NCBI RefSeq assembly: GCF_000369525.1
Contig: NZ_KB850072.1
Span: 2,475,387-2,539,386, forward strand
Reading direction: 5' to 3'
Origin: Acinetobacter higginsii
GTDB lineage: Bacteria > Pseudomonadota > Gammaproteobacteria > Pseudomonadales > Moraxellaceae
DNA length: 64,000 nucleotides
Every line of letters starts with the position of its first letter. The stretch's first letter is position 1. The position numbers and the translations under genes are program-made. This document shows, piece after piece, positions 1 through 9,198 of this stretch. The notes below the pieces were generated by a model. That model saw only the letters and a list, made by a program, of their open reading frames with translations, ran no database searches and was not told the DNA's origin.

Positions 1-26
1 TTATGGGCTCACCAACTAACGAATGC

Positions 27-827
27 TTAAATTAGCCCTTTATAAATAAAGTAGCTACCGACCACGATCAATAAGCCTGCAAAACATTTTTTCAGCATGG
101 CTGGCGATAAACGATGTGCGACTTTGGCACCAAATTTTGCGGTGATAAAACTCATCACACTGATCCCCAAGAATGCATAAATATGCACATAGCCAATCGT
201 GTTCGGCACTTCAATCTGCTCTTTGGCACCAAACCACATAAAGCCCAGTGCACCTGCCACTGCAATTGGCAAACCACAGGCTGCTGACGTCGCAACAGCT
301 TTTTGCATCACGACGCCATGACGATTTAAGTAAGGCACGGTGAGACTACCACCACCAATGCCAAAAATCGCGGATGCCACCCCAATGCCGCCACCCGCGG
401 CAAGTTGTAAAGGCACTGACGGTAAATGACGATTTGGATCAACCACTGCATTTGCACCTCTAAACATCTTGTAAGCCATCCAGACGGCGAAGACACCAAT
501 CACCAACTGTAAATGCTGCCCAGACATCAGATCGGCCACGCCCGCCCCCAGAAACGAACCGAGCACCAAGCCTGGTGCTAAATTGCGGAACACAGGCCAT
601 AACACTGCCCCTTTTTTATGATGTGCCATCACCGAACTGATCGAGGTCACAATAATAGTGGCCAATGAGGTTCCAACTGCAATATGCATAATCACATTCG
701 GGTCATAATTCATTTGGGTAAAGACAATATATAAAATCGGCACAATAATTAAGCCACCACCAACCCCAAATAACCCCGCAGCAAATCCAGCAATTGCGCC
801 AATCAGTAAATATATGATTAACTCCAT
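27..827 (-). CDS. TauE/SafE-family sulfite/anion exporter
   Basis: Predicted inner-membrane exporter of the TauE/SafE family, whose members move sulfite, sulfoacetate or related organic anions; the substrate here is not readable from sequence. The protein is about 266 residues and almost entirely hydrophobic, consistent with about eight membrane helices. Two internal half-repeats are visible: an N-terminal AGLFGVGGG motif near residue 20 and a second ASAIFGIGGGS motif near residue 155, the usual signature of this family. The longest frame starts at GTG 833; I prefer the ATG at 827. The start sits only a few bases from the divergent birA start, so the promoters of the two genes must overlap or lie inside the opposite gene. 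Confidence 0.85.
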   Translation of the reverse strand: MELIIYLLIGAIAGFAAGLFGVGGGLIIVPILYIVFTQMNYDPNVIMHIAVGTSLATIIVTSISSVMAHHKKGAVLWPVFRNLAPGLVLGSFLGAGVADLMSGQHLQLVIGVFAVWMAYKMFRGANAVVDPNRHLPSVPLQLAAGGGIGVASAIFGIGGGSLTVPYLNRHGVVMQKAVATSAACGLPIAVAGALGFMWFGAKEQIEVPNTIGYVHIYAFLGISVMSFITAKFGAKVAHRLSPAMLKKCFAGLLIVVGSYFIYKGLI

Positions 828-833
828 AAACAC

Positions 834-1610
834 ATGACCACTCTACTTGTAAAAATGATGGATGATTTCGCAACCCGCCAGCTTCAGCAATTATTGAACG
901 AAAAAAATCAATATCCAGAAGTGGTGCTCCTTAAAACAACCACAACCTCGACCAATGATGATATGCGTGAAATTGCGCAAAAAGGCATAACGACAGGATT
1001 GGTATGTAGTGCACTTCAAACACAAGGTCGAGGTCAACACCAACGACAATGGGCCTCTCCTGAAGGCAACATTTATTTAAGCACACTGATCCAAAGCAAA
1101 ACAGCACTGGATGGTCGCCTTGCCCTTGAAGTTGCTCTGAATATTCTACAGATGCCAAGCTTGCATGGCTTAAAATTACAAGTCAAATGGCCAAATGATT
1201 TATATAGTCCACAAGGAAAATGGGGCGGAATTCTGGTTGAACCGCTTTCCCCTCATCAAGCGATTGTCGGCGTCGGTATTAACTTAAATACGCCCCCTGT
1301 GGAACATGCAGATCAGCCAATCACCTCTCTGGAAATGCTCGGTTTAGCCCACATTGATCGTTTAACCCTGATTGCTGAACTGTATACCGCAATCCAGCAG
1401 GCAGCACAGTGGTTTGAACACGGCAGTTATAATTTAGCTGAACGTTTTAATCATCATGCAATTTGGCTGAATCAACAGGTTGAATTTGAACATACTCAAG
1501 GTAAAGTTCAGGGACTTTTTCAAGGAATTTCCAATGACGGTGCAGTACTGATCAAAACGGATCAAACCCAACAATTCTATCAAGGTCGTTTACGTCTCGC
1601 TTCGATTTGA
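834..1610 (+). CDS. birA: biotin--[acetyl-CoA-carboxylase] ligase
   Basis: Activates biotin with ATP and transfers it to the carrier lysine of acetyl-CoA carboxylase (AccB). The 258-residue protein carries the catalytic-domain motifs of the family: STND near residue 40, GRGQHQRQW (the biotinyl-AMP loop, equivalent to GRGRxGRxW), KWPNDLY and KWGGILVE. It has no N-terminal winged-helix domain, so it is a monofunctional ligase and not a repressor of the E. coli BirA kind. A second possible start lies at 855 (ATGATG). coaX follows after 15 bases, so the two cofactor genes are probably cotranscribed. Confidence 0.93.
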   Translation: MTTLLVKMMDDFATRQLQQLLNEKNQYPEVVLLKTTTTSTNDDMREIAQKGITTGLVCSALQTQGRGQHQRQWASPEGNIYLSTLIQSKTALDGRLALEVALNILQMPSLHGLKLQVKWPNDLYSPQGKWGGILVEPLSPHQAIVGVGINLNTPPVEHADQPITSLEMLGLAHIDRLTLIAELYTAIQQAAQWFEHGSYNLAERFNHHAIWLNQQVEFEHTQGKVQGLFQGISNDGAVLIKTDQTQQFYQGRLRLASI

Positions 1611-1625
1611 GGAAATGATGATTCT

Positions 1626-2369
1626 ATGAAAAGTTTATGGCTGGATATCGGCAATACCCGCTTAAAATATTGGATCACCGCACATGATCAAGTCATTGAA
1701 CATGCTGCCGAATTACACCTGCAATCCCCTGCAGATTTATTGCTGGGTTTGATCCAACACTTCCGCCATCAAAATTTAAGTCGCGTCGGGATTTCTTCGG
1801 TTCTGGATTCGGAAAATAACCAACGTATTCACATGATTCTCGATATTTTGGATATTCCAATTATTTTTGCCAAAGTCCATGCTGAATATGCGGGTTTAAA
1901 GTGCGGCTATGATGTTCCAAGTCAACTGGGGATTGACCGCTGGTTACAAGTCTTGGCCATGGCAAAGCCAGATGCAAACTTTTGTGTGATTGGCTGTGGC
2001 ACTGCCCTGACCATTGATCTAGTCGAAGGATTGGAACATCTGGGTGGTTATATTCTACCCAACTTGTATCTGCAACGAGACTCGCTGATTCAAAATACCA
2101 AAGGCATTAAGATTCCTGACTCTGCCTTTGATAATTTAAAACCTGGACATAATACGGTGGATGCGGTGCATCATGGTATTTTGCTGGGCTTGATCAGTAC
2201 CATTGATCAAATTATGCAGCAATCCCCTAAAAAGCTGATTTTGACTGGCGGTGATGCTACTTTATTCGCCAAGTTCCTCAGCCATTATCAGCCCCAAGTT
2301 GAATCCGATTTATTGCTCAAGGGCTTACGTCACTATGTTCAACTGAACTCAGCTTTGAGCAAAGTTTGA
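1626..2369 (+). CDS. coaX: type III pantothenate kinase
   Basis: Phosphorylates pantothenate in the first step of coenzyme A synthesis. The 247-residue protein has the ASKHA-fold signatures of the type III enzyme: LDIGNTRLK at the N-terminus (phosphate loop), GIDRW near residue 100, [10 protein letters not shown] near residue 120 and TGGDA near residue 220. Type III kinases need a monovalent cation and are not inhibited by CoA (family knowledge). It follows birA closely, with GAGG upstream of the ATG. Its 3' end overlaps the convergent hydrolase gene by 31 bases. Confidence 0.93.
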   Translation: MKSLWLDIGNTRLKYWITAHDQVIEHAAELHLQSPADLLLGLIQHFRHQNLSRVGISSVLDSENNQRIHMILDILDIPIIFAKVHAEYAGLKCGYDVPSQLGIDRWLQVLAMAKPDANFCVIGCGTALTIDLVEGLEHLGGYILPNLYLQRDSLIQNTKGIKIPDSAFDNLKPGHNTVDAVHHGILLGLISTIDQIMQQSPKKLILTGGDATLFAKFLSHYQPQVESDLLLKGLRHYVQLNSALSKV

Positions 2370-2926
2370 AGTACCTGTAGTAATTGTGGAAACTCACTAA
2401 AACCATCTTCTGCCCGAAAATGCCCAGCTTGAGCCACCTCAATCAGTTGGGCATTGAGTAAATTAGAAAATTTAAAAGTCAATGGTACAGGCACAATGGG
2501 ATCATTACTGGAAAAGAAAACCAAACGTCTTTGAATATTGGCACGCAATACACCACTCTCAAAAGTTGAATGTTCAATAAAGGTATTGAACTCAGAATCT
2601 CGTGAAATCGGATCATTAAAAGCTGCGATAAACACCCCTGCTTTCAAGGTAGTTTGCTTCAGTTTCTTTGCTAGAAATCGAGCTACCGCAACACAAGACA
2701 AACCATGTGCCACCACAATACTCTGCTCATTTAGCGCTTTTAACTGTGCATCCAGACAGGTTTGCCAAATCTCCGCTTCAGGGTGACTCGCATCAGCCAG
2801 AAAAATCCGCTCAACCGCAACTGCTTCACTTTTCAATTGCTGTTCTAGCCAGTGATACCAATGTTGTTCTGGATCTGCATGCTCACAATGTACAATAAAC
2901 ACCTTATTTTTTGAATTATGTGACAT
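2339..2926 (-). CDS. RBBP9/YdeN-family serine hydrolase
   Basis: Small single-domain alpha/beta hydrolase of the RBBP9/YdeN type, cytosolic, about 195 residues. The nucleophile elbow reads AHGLSCVA near residue 75, the acidic region is FSSNDPIVP and the catalytic histidine lies in [10 protein letters not shown], all typical of RBBP9-like proteins. The natural substrate is unknown for most bacterial members. The longest frame starts at GTG 2935; I chose the ATG at 2926. The gene is convergent with coaX and shares its last 31 bases with it. No signal peptide is seen. Confidence 0.8.
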   Translation of the reverse strand: MSHNSKNKVFIVHCEHADPEQHWYHWLEQQLKSEAVAVERIFLADASHPEAEIWQTCLDAQLKALNEQSIVVAHGLSCVAVARFLAKKLKQTTLKAGVFIAAFNDPISRDSEFNTFIEHSTFESGVLRANIQRRLVFFSSNDPIVPVPLTFKFSNLLNAQLIEVAQAGHFRAEDGFSEFPQLLQVLQTLLKAEFS

Positions 2927-3044
2927 ATTCAACACTACTTTTCAATGTAAAACATAGACTTATTTTTAATTTTCTGCTTTTTAAATCCAGTTGAATGTTG
3001 ATATTTTGTATTAAATTTATACAAAATTTTATGTGCTATAAAGA

Positions 3045-3069
3045 ATAAAAAAGGCGCATCAAGCGCCTT
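3045..3069 (-). terminator. ffh terminator
   Basis: Seven-base-pair stem AAGGCGC (3051-3057) and GCGCCTT (3063-3069) around a five-base loop. The A-run at 3047-3052 becomes a U-run on the minus strand, placing a rho-independent terminator just after ffh. Confidence 0.85.
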
Positions 3070-3086
3070 TCTAGGAAGTATAGAAC

Positions 3087-4499
3087 TTACTTTTTCTGGT
3101 CATTGCTGCCAAATAAAGGGCCCATATTACCGCCACCACCACCAAATTGTTTTTGCATATTGCCTAATGATTTCAGCATTTTGCTCATACCCGATGGATT
3201 CGCAAATTTCTTCATCATCTTCGCCATTTGTGCTTGTTGCTTGATCAACTTATTGACCTCAGCCACATCCATACCACAGCCAGCTGCAATACGTTTTTTA
3301 CGGCTTGGATTCATTAAATCAGGATTACGACGCTCTTTGATCGTCATCGACTGAATAATGGCTTCCATACGCTTGACTTGCTTTTCAGGGTTGGCTTTTT
3401 CAATCGCGTCCTGAATACCCGCATTGCTCATACCAGGCAACTTGTCCAAGAAGCCCATCATGCCGCCCATTTTGCTCATTTGCTCAAATTGCATCAGCAT
3501 ATCTTCAAAGTTGAAGGTACCGCCTTTCTGCAATTTTTTCGCCATTTTTTCGGCTTTTTCTTTGTCGATTTTGCGTTCAACTTCTTCGACCAAAGAAAGG
3601 ACGTCACCCATGCCCAAGATACGTTGTGCTACACGATCTGGATGGAATGGCTCAAGTGCATCTAGTTTTTCACCAATCCCCAAGAACTTGATTGGCTTGC
3701 CTGTGATGGCGCGAACAGAAAGTGCTGCACCACCGCGTGCATCACCATCCGTTTTAGTCAGGATCACGCCGGTTAAAGCCAAAGCATCATTAAAAGCCTT
3801 CGCTGTATTGGCAGCATCCTGACCCGTCATCGCATCGACAACGAATAAGGTCTCGGTTGGTTTGACCGCAGCATGTAATTCTTTGATCTCGTCCATCATG
3901 TCTTCATCGACATGCAGACGGCCTGCAGTATCGACAATCAAGACATCAGCAAACTGGATTTTTGCTTGCTCAATGGCACGATTGACAATATCAATTGGCT
4001 TTTCAGTTGCTTCTGAAGCAATGAAACCCACACCTACTTCATTGGATACGGTTTCTAACTGCTTGATCGCTGCTGGACGATACACGTCGGCAGAAACGGT
4101 CATGACTTTTTTCTTTTGGCGTTCTTTTAGGAAGCGCGCTAATTTTGCCGCAGTTGTAGTTTTACCCGCACCTTGCAAACCTGCAAGCAGGACAACCACA
4201 GGTGGTTTTGCACTTAAATCTAGTGTTTCATTGGCCTCACCCATCATCTTGGTGAGTTCATCATAGACAATCTTTACAAATGCCTGACCAGGGGAAAGCT
4301 GAGTCATCACCTCTTGACCGAGCGCTTCTTCCTTAACCTTCGCGATAAATTCACGAGTTACAGGTAACGCCACATCGGCTTCAAGAAGTGCCATACGTAC
4401 TTCACGTAGGGTATCTTTAATATTGTCTTCGGTCAGCTGCCCTGAGCCAGTAACATTTCTTAAACTCTGTGTGAGTCGTTCTGTTAAGGTATCAAACAT
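3087..4499 (-). CDS. ffh: signal recognition particle protein Ffh
   Basis: GTPase subunit of the signal recognition particle; with 4.5S RNA and FtsY it targets membrane proteins to SecYEG. The 470-residue protein has the N domain (about 1-90), the G domain with P-loop GLQGAGKTTT at 107-116, DTAGRLHVDE and TKTDGDARGG, and a methionine-rich M domain from about residue 300 that holds the RNA- and signal-binding helices. The C-terminus ends in a Gly-rich stretch (QFGGGGGNMG). The gene stands alone between its own terminator and a divergent ypjD-like gene, the arrangement also found in E. coli. Confidence 0.97.
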   Translation of the reverse strand: MFDTLTERLTQSLRNVTGSGQLTEDNIKDTLREVRMALLEADVALPVTREFIAKVKEEALGQEVMTQLSPGQAFVKIVYDELTKMMGEANETLDLSAKPPVVVLLAGLQGAGKTTTAAKLARFLKERQKKKVMTVSADVYRPAAIKQLETVSNEVGVGFIASEATEKPIDIVNRAIEQAKIQFADVLIVDTAGRLHVDEDMMDEIKELHAAVKPTETLFVVDAMTGQDAANTAKAFNDALALTGVILTKTDGDARGGAALSVRAITGKPIKFLGIGEKLDALEPFHPDRVAQRILGMGDVLSLVEEVERKIDKEKAEKMAKKLQKGGTFNFEDMLMQFEQMSKMGGMMGFLDKLPGMSNAGIQDAIEKANPEKQVKRMEAIIQSMTIKERRNPDLMNPSRKKRIAAGCGMDVAEVNKLIKQQAQMAKMMKKFANPSGMSKMLKSLGNMQKQFGGGGGNMGPLFGSNDQKK

Positions 4500-4646
4500 T
4501 GCGAAATCCGCTTAAAATGGCTAGTTGCAAAAAAATCTTTCTTAAAATAGAAAATTTATGCATAAGATGCTATAGGATACTGTAGTTCGAAGCGAATTTA
4601 TATCTTATATGGTGAATATTATTCATCCTCCTACAAAAGGTTTGAC

Positions 4647-5456
4647 ATGATCAGTCTCCCCTTGGTTTACACAATTTTGGCACTCATCGCCTATACCAGT
4701 TCATTTTGGTATTTGTTTATTCGATTGATGTCAAAACGTAGTCCAAATCTTTGGTGTTATGGTCTTATGGTTGGACTAGGGTTAGTACTGCATAGTACTG
4801 TGCTCTACCAAGACATGATGACACCAATTGGGGTTAATTATGATGTCTTTAACCTGATGTCATTTACTTCAGGACTGATGTTGGCATTGAGTTTGATTTT
4901 GAGCCTGATCCGCCCCATCCTCCCATTGAATCTAATCGGTACGCCTGTCGCAGCCTTCGGTTTAATTCTAGGCTTTGCCTTTAGTCAACCGAATCAAATT
5001 ATTGAACAACATAGCTTAGGCTTAGATTTACATATTATTCTGTCATTATCGGCCTATGCTGTTTTGCTCATGGCAACCATTCATGCAGTATTGCTCTGGT
5101 TTCAAGATCGAGAACTGAAAAAGAAGCAAAAACGACGGATCTGGGTGAACTTACTGCCGCCATTTCAAGTCATGGAGTCCCTGTTATTTGATTTGATTAT
5201 TACTGGATTTGGTCTACTTACTGCCGCATTATTGTTCGGTTTCTTTACCATTGATAACTTCTTTGCTCAGCATCTGGCACATAAAACCGCCTTTAGTATT
5301 ATTTCATGGTTCTTATATGGCGCTTTGCTCATCGGGCATTACAAATTTGGCTGGCGCGGTCGTAAAGCCATTCGCTTTACCATTACTGGTTTTGTCCTAC
5401 TCGCCATTGGCTTTATGGGCAGTAAATTCGTTTTAGAAATGATTTTAGGACGCTAG
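4647..5456 (+). CDS. CcsA/YpjD-like cytochrome c assembly family membrane protein
   Basis: Integral membrane protein of 269 residues with about eight hydrophobic segments, of the cytochrome c assembly (CcsA/HemX) family as represented by E. coli YpjD. The conserved stretch around DLHIILSLSAYAV, with a histidine in a membrane helix, matches the family. Its role is uncertain: E. coli YpjD has been linked to metal or heme handling, and no ccs partner lies nearby. The divergent position beside ffh is conserved with E. coli and supports the assignment. Confidence 0.75.
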   Translation: MISLPLVYTILALIAYTSSFWYLFIRLMSKRSPNLWCYGLMVGLGLVLHSTVLYQDMMTPIGVNYDVFNLMSFTSGLMLALSLILSLIRPILPLNLIGTPVAAFGLILGFAFSQPNQIIEQHSLGLDLHIILSLSAYAVLLMATIHAVLLWFQDRELKKKQKRRIWVNLLPPFQVMESLLFDLIITGFGLLTAALLFGFFTIDNFFAQHLAHKTAFSIISWFLYGALLIGHYKFGWRGRKAIRFTITGFVLLAIGFMGSKFVLEMILGR

Positions 5457-5480
5457 TTTTTACATTTTAATAAAAACTAG
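5453..5480 (+). terminator. hairpin after the ypjD-like gene
   Basis: Ten-base-pair inverted repeat CTAGTTTTTA (5453-5462) and TAAAAACTAG (5471-5480). It includes the TAG stop codon of the upstream gene. It is AT-rich without a following U-run, so it may be a weak terminator. Confidence 0.45.
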
Positions 5481-5535
5481 ACAGCCTATCTGAAAATGCG
5501 TATAACGCTGTTTTCGCTTCTTTAGGTAATAAATC

Positions 5536-6465
5536 GTGAAACTTGTACTCGCCCCAATGGAAGGTCTGACTGATCCGATCATGCGTGACGTGCTCACTCA
5601 TGTTGGCAGTTTTGATTGGTGCGTGACTGAGTTTATCCGTATTACCGATAGCATCTTGCCTGATCATATCTACGATAATTTTTGTCCTGAACTCAAAAAT
5701 GACGGCAAAACCGCAGCAGGCACGCCTGTACATGTACAATTCCTTGGCAATAACCCAGAGATGTTAGCAGCCAATGCAGCAAAAGTCGTGCAACTGGGTG
5801 CACCTGCGATCGATCTAAATTTTGGTTGTCCAGCGAAAACGGTGAATCGTCATCGTGGTGGTTCTGTTTTACTGGACGAACCTGAAACCGTACATCTGTT
5901 GGTGAAAGCCGTTCGTGATGCAGTGCCTGCACACATTCCTGTTTCAGCCAAAATGCGCTTGGGCTATCTTGATGAAAACCATACCTTAGATAATGCCCAT
6001 GCGATTGAAGATGCAGGTGCGAGCTGGCTCACCGTACATGCACGCACTAAAGCAGATGGTTATACCCCACCTGCCTATTGGGAAAAAATCCAACCGATTA
6101 CCGAAGCATTGAAAATTAATGTGATTGCCAACGGTGAGATCTGGAACAATGCCGATTCAAAAGCCTGCTTAGAGCAATCGCAATGTCAAGATTTGATGAT
6201 TGGTCGCGGTGCTGTGACTACACCAGATTTAACACTTTGTATCCGTCAAAATATGGATCAAGCATTGCTGTCTTGGCATGATTTGGTGGAATTACAACTT
6301 CGCTTCTTAAACGGTCAATATAAAACTGAAATTGGTATGGTAGGACGCTATAAGCAGTGGCTAGGGATGATGACCAAAGCTTATCCTGAAGCGCAAGCGT
6401 TGTGGGGTCATGTTAAGAAAATCAAGCAATTAGATGAGATTATCCAGTTTTTAAAACAAAGCTAA
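5536..6465 (+). CDS. dusC: tRNA-dihydrouridine synthase, DusC type
   Basis: FMN enzyme that reduces a specific uridine of tRNA to dihydrouridine (U16 for DusC). The 309-residue protein begins with the Dus motif LAPMEGLTDPIMR, and the catalytic cysteine is Cys98 in NFGCPAKTVNRHRGG. The later TVHARTKADGY and VIANGEIWN motifs form the TIM-barrel phosphate site. The start is GTG 5536 with AGG about ten bases upstream. The FEFIR-like TEFIRITD stretch near residue 33 fits DusC better than DusA or DusB. Confidence 0.9.
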   Translation: MKLVLAPMEGLTDPIMRDVLTHVGSFDWCVTEFIRITDSILPDHIYDNFCPELKNDGKTAAGTPVHVQFLGNNPEMLAANAAKVVQLGAPAIDLNFGCPAKTVNRHRGGSVLLDEPETVHLLVKAVRDAVPAHIPVSAKMRLGYLDENHTLDNAHAIEDAGASWLTVHARTKADGYTPPAYWEKIQPITEALKINVIANGEIWNNADSKACLEQSQCQDLMIGRGAVTTPDLTLCIRQNMDQALLSWHDLVELQLRFLNGQYKTEIGMVGRYKQWLGMMTKAYPEAQALWGHVKKIKQLDEIIQFLKQS

Positions 6466-6492
6466 ATTTAGAGTTATCCCTATGCAATAAAA

Positions 6493-6513
6493 AAAGCGGC
6501 AAAAAGCCGCTTT
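6493..6513. terminator. bidirectional terminator between dusC and the island
   Basis: Eight-base-pair stem AAAGCGGC (6493-6500) and GCCGCTTT (6506-6513) with an A5 loop and an A-run on the left side. It probably ends the minus-strand gene at 6532 and may also end dusC. Confidence 0.8.
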
Positions 6514-6531
6514 GGAAAACGAATTTAGTTG

Positions 6532-7572
6532 TTACATCCCACTGACTTTCATTTTAAAATCAGTAATGGAAGCTCCTTTAATTCCCCAGTTCCCCATTGA
6601 ACCATTTTGCAATCCATTAAATGTATTTACGTCCAAATTTGCAGCAGGAATAGTATCCCCCATCTTTACATTATTTAAAGATAAATTAAATTTATCTGAT
6701 GTACCTGTATTACCAAAGACCACCCCACCTGGAATCGTAGTTGATCCATTTATTGCTTGATTCTCAATTCCTGCATAAAAACCATTCAAAGAAAAACCAT
6801 TCACATCTTTTCCTGTCATCTGTAAATCAAACTTGGCCCCCGTTGTTCCAGAAACCAAATTAATATTACACCCATCAGGATTTGCTGTTGTTGAACCACA
6901 AATTGATTTAAGTGCACCGCCAAACATAATCATATGCCCTTGAGGTGCAGCTCCCAGTTGGATATTCATATTGGGTTTATTATTTGCAATAAACTCAATA
7001 TCAATATTACTGGTCCTTAATAGTTCTTTAATATTCTGTTTCAGTGTTGTACCAGAACTAAAAATAGATTTTCGTACATAAGATGAACCATTCAATGAAG
7101 AAAGTGCATCAATATTAACAGGATCATCTGGTACTAAATATACGGAAAGCGGGCGTATCCGTATCCCGTTTACATTATTACCAAAAGCCACTGCAATATT
7201 TGCAAAAGCACCTTTTGTACCCGTTCCTCGATCAGCATCAATAATTGCATTTAATAATTCAGAAGTATTATTCTGTATTGTGCCGTTTGCATTAAAAGTT
7301 TGAACAAAATCTATACCAGGGGTGGCTCCACCAGAACTAGCAGCCACCACTAATGCAGCTTTCGGTAAAGCCGTCTCTCCTTTCTTCGCGAAACCATCCC
7401 TATCAATAATCGAAATCTGATTAAAATCGACTTTTGAAACTTGTACGCCTATATTTAGACCATTCTGACCTATCGTGCTTGAAAGACTTTGATCATCTAG
7501 AGGCTGCATTGCCATCGTCAATGGACTTAACAATAACAGCGATAAGCATCCTATTTTTTTGTTTTTTACCAT
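6532..7572 (-). CDS. secreted DUF6160-like tag-motif protein (346 aa)
   Basis: Exported protein of unknown function, last gene of the island. A signal peptide (residues 1 to about 21, ending TMAM) is followed at once by the tag QPLDDQSLSSTIGQNGLNI, which is shared in pattern with four other proteins here and resembles what I recall as DUF6160. The rest is Gly/Asn/Ser-rich and beta-strand-like, with one close Cys pair (ICG...DGC near residues 224-236), as in its relatives. The C-terminal end (ASITDFKMKVSGM) resembles that of the 780-residue relative. A 158-base gap containing an 11-bp inverted repeat separates it from the lipoprotein gene, so it may have its own promoter. The family call is from memory. 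Confidence 0.7.
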   Translation of the reverse strand: MVKNKKIGCLSLLLLSPLTMAMQPLDDQSLSSTIGQNGLNIGVQVSKVDFNQISIIDRDGFAKKGETALPKAALVVAASSGGATPGIDFVQTFNANGTIQNNTSELLNAIIDADRGTGTKGAFANIAVAFGNNVNGIRIRPLSVYLVPDDPVNIDALSSLNGSSYVRKSIFSSGTTLKQNIKELLRTSNIDIEFIANNKPNMNIQLGAAPQGHMIMFGGALKSICGSTTANPDGCNINLVSGTTGAKFDLQMTGKDVNGFSLNGFYAGIENQAINGSTTIPGGVVFGNTGTSDKFNLSLNNVKMGDTIPAANLDVNTFNGLQNGSMGNWGIKGASITDFKMKVSGM

Positions 7573-7672
7573 TGCCCTAATCCATAGACAAATGTTTAAA
7601 ATATACTCAAAAGACTAGCACATTTTTTTTAATTCACAAGATAAAACCGATAATCTACGATATAAAGCCATG

Positions 7673-7711
7673 TATGACTCAATCACTTATCATGCATATA
7701 ATTGAGTCATA
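7673..7711 (-). terminator. inverted repeat after the five-repeat lipoprotein gene
   Basis: Perfect 11-bp inverted repeat TATGACTCAAT (7673-7683) and ATTGAGTCATA (7701-7711) around a 17-base spacer, 20 bases past the stop of the lipoprotein gene. There is no clear U-run, so it could instead be an operator in front of the 6532 gene. Confidence 0.4.
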
Positions 7712-7730
7712 ACACTTTACTCAAATCTAG

Positions 7731-9164
7731 CTAAGGAGCAAAACGAATAAATTTATTCTCAACCGTACCACCATTGTTTAAAACAACATAGGCATAGGTC
7801 GTCACCGTATTGTCTTGTAAACGGCCCCAAGAATACTCTTTTGCAATTGCATTTTGATTTTGAGATGTTGAACTTAAGGAGGCTGCACAGCCAAAAGCAT
7901 TTTGAGCTGTTGTCCATTCTTCACCAATCTTAATTTTATCAAATCCTTGTTGTGTTGGTGTACACTCAGAAAAAGGTTGATTATTGTTGGTATAAACTTT
8001 TTCTTGCAATTTATCTCCAACAAAAACAAGTTGATGAAAAATTTGATTCGTAGGCGTTCCAACATCACTAGTAGCTAAAAAGTTTTTCCAGCCATAAGTA
8101 GACTGTAACTGTTTAACATCCTTTGAAGTAGTGCTTAACATTTGTAAGACTCCTTCACATTGCATTCCAGCTTTGACATCTTCATAAGAAGAATCTAGTT
8201 TGAGTGCTTGCCACTTTTCTAGACTTGGGACACAAGCTGATTTTTCATCTTTAAAAATAAATTGCTTGGAAAGGATTTGACTATTCAAGATTGATAATAT
8301 TGCATGATTTGCTAAGTTATCTAGTTTCCCCCACTCCCGAACTTCTGCGGGAACACCATTGACCACTCGGCTTTGTGTTAAAGTGCCAGCGCATCCTAAA
8401 GCTTCTGCAGCTTTATCATATTGATCCCCTACTGTAATCTTATCCCATTTTTCACGCTCAGGAATACATGTATTAATCTCAGGCGTCGCTACTCTGTAAA
8501 CCTTATCGATTAATTTATTATTCTCATCAAAAATGACGATCAAACTATCTTTGCTAGTTACATTTTGCCATGAATAATAAGTATATATACGATTATTACT
8601 CTCTTTAGAGCTGTATTGATAGATTCCCTTACAACCTAGTTTTTTCTCAACATCATTCAAACTCTGATCAAAAGCAAGACTATCACTTAATTCTTTTGTT
8701 GGTAAACATGTAGCTGTTTCTGATTTGATTGGAGTATATACCGTATTACTCAACTTCCCTTTATCATAATAAGCAACTATGGTTGGTTTCGTTAGATCTG
8801 TACCCCACATTGAGGTGATTTGCTTAATATTAGGATAACTCTCATAGACAGCCCCCTGAAAACCATTACAGTTTAATTTACTGTTGACTTGTTCAACTGA
8901 ATCATTTGCTGCGAGTTGTTTCCATTGCTCAAAAGTAACCTGACACGGCGAATTTTGTGTAGGTGTTGGCGTCGGAGTAGGTGTTGGTGTTGGCGTCGGA
9001 GTAGGTGTTGGTGTTGGCGTCGGAGTAGGTGTTGGCGTCGGAGTGGGTGTTGGCGTCGGAGTAGGTGTTGGCGTCGGACTAGTAGAACTGCCACCCCCAC
9101 CGCAGCCTGTTAATGCTAACATAGCTGAAACGATCATTGTTTGAGCGATTATTGATTTGTTCAC
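7731..9164 (-). CDS. lipoprotein with (Pro-Thr)20 stalk and five Cys-paired BLIP/OmlA-like repeats
   Basis: Predicted lipoprotein of 477 residues, function unknown. Start GTG 9164 is chosen because AAGGA lies eight bases upstream; the ATG at 9182 has no such site. The signal peptide ends in the lipobox LTGC (Cys21), then GGGGSSTS, then twenty Pro-Thr dipeptides as an extended stalk. Five tandem repeats of about 78-90 residues follow, beginning at Cys residues near 74, 153, 233, 311 and 401. Each has a second Cys exactly 25 positions later in a pattern like W..L..DxSxxxVxxxLxCxG, then a Tyr/Trp-rich strand and a final strand before the next Cys. This layout recalls the BLIP, SmpA/OmlA and DUF3862 fold; that resemblance is my inference. 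It lies 16 bases after the toroid-like gene and is probably cotranscribed with it. Confidence 0.75.
   Translation of the reverse strand: MNKSIIAQTMIVSAMLALTGCGGGGSSTSPTPTPTPTPTPTPTPTPTPTPTPTPTPTPTPTPTPTPTPTQNSPCQVTFEQWKQLAANDSVEQVNSKLNCNGFQGAVYESYPNIKQITSMWGTDLTKPTIVAYYDKGKLSNTVYTPIKSETATCLPTKELSDSLAFDQSLNDVEKKLGCKGIYQYSSKESNNRIYTYYSWQNVTSKDSLIVIFDENNKLIDKVYRVATPEINTCIPEREKWDKITVGDQYDKAAEALGCAGTLTQSRVVNGVPAEVREWGKLDNLANHAILSILNSQILSKQFIFKDEKSACVPSLEKWQALKLDSSYEDVKAGMQCEGVLQMLSTTSKDVKQLQSTYGWKNFLATSDVGTPTNQIFHQLVFVGDKLQEKVYTNNNQPFSECTPTQQGFDKIKIGEEWTTAQNAFGCAASLSSTSQNQNAIAKEYSWGRLQDNTVTTYAYVVLNNGGTVENKFIRFAP
8958..9077 (-). repeat. 120-bp tandem repeat encoding (Pro-Thr)20
   Basis: Degenerate 6-bp units arranged in 12- and 18-bp higher-order units (plus-strand unit GGTGTTGGCGTCGGAGTA). 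It encodes twenty Pro-Thr dipeptides between the lipid-anchored Cys and the first folded repeat. Changes in unit number would stay in frame and alter stalk length. Confidence 0.9.
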
Positions 9165-9198
9165 TGAATATATCCTTAACATCAGAATCTAATTAAGT

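Noticed and set aside
8958..9077. Possible CRISPR array
   Set aside because: The units are contiguous 12/18-bp coding repeats without spacers.
8873..9113. Open frames with RRQH or RCWRRS repeats on alternative frames and strand
   Set aside because: They are only the out-of-frame reading of the Pro-Thr repeat; no start site or family supports them.
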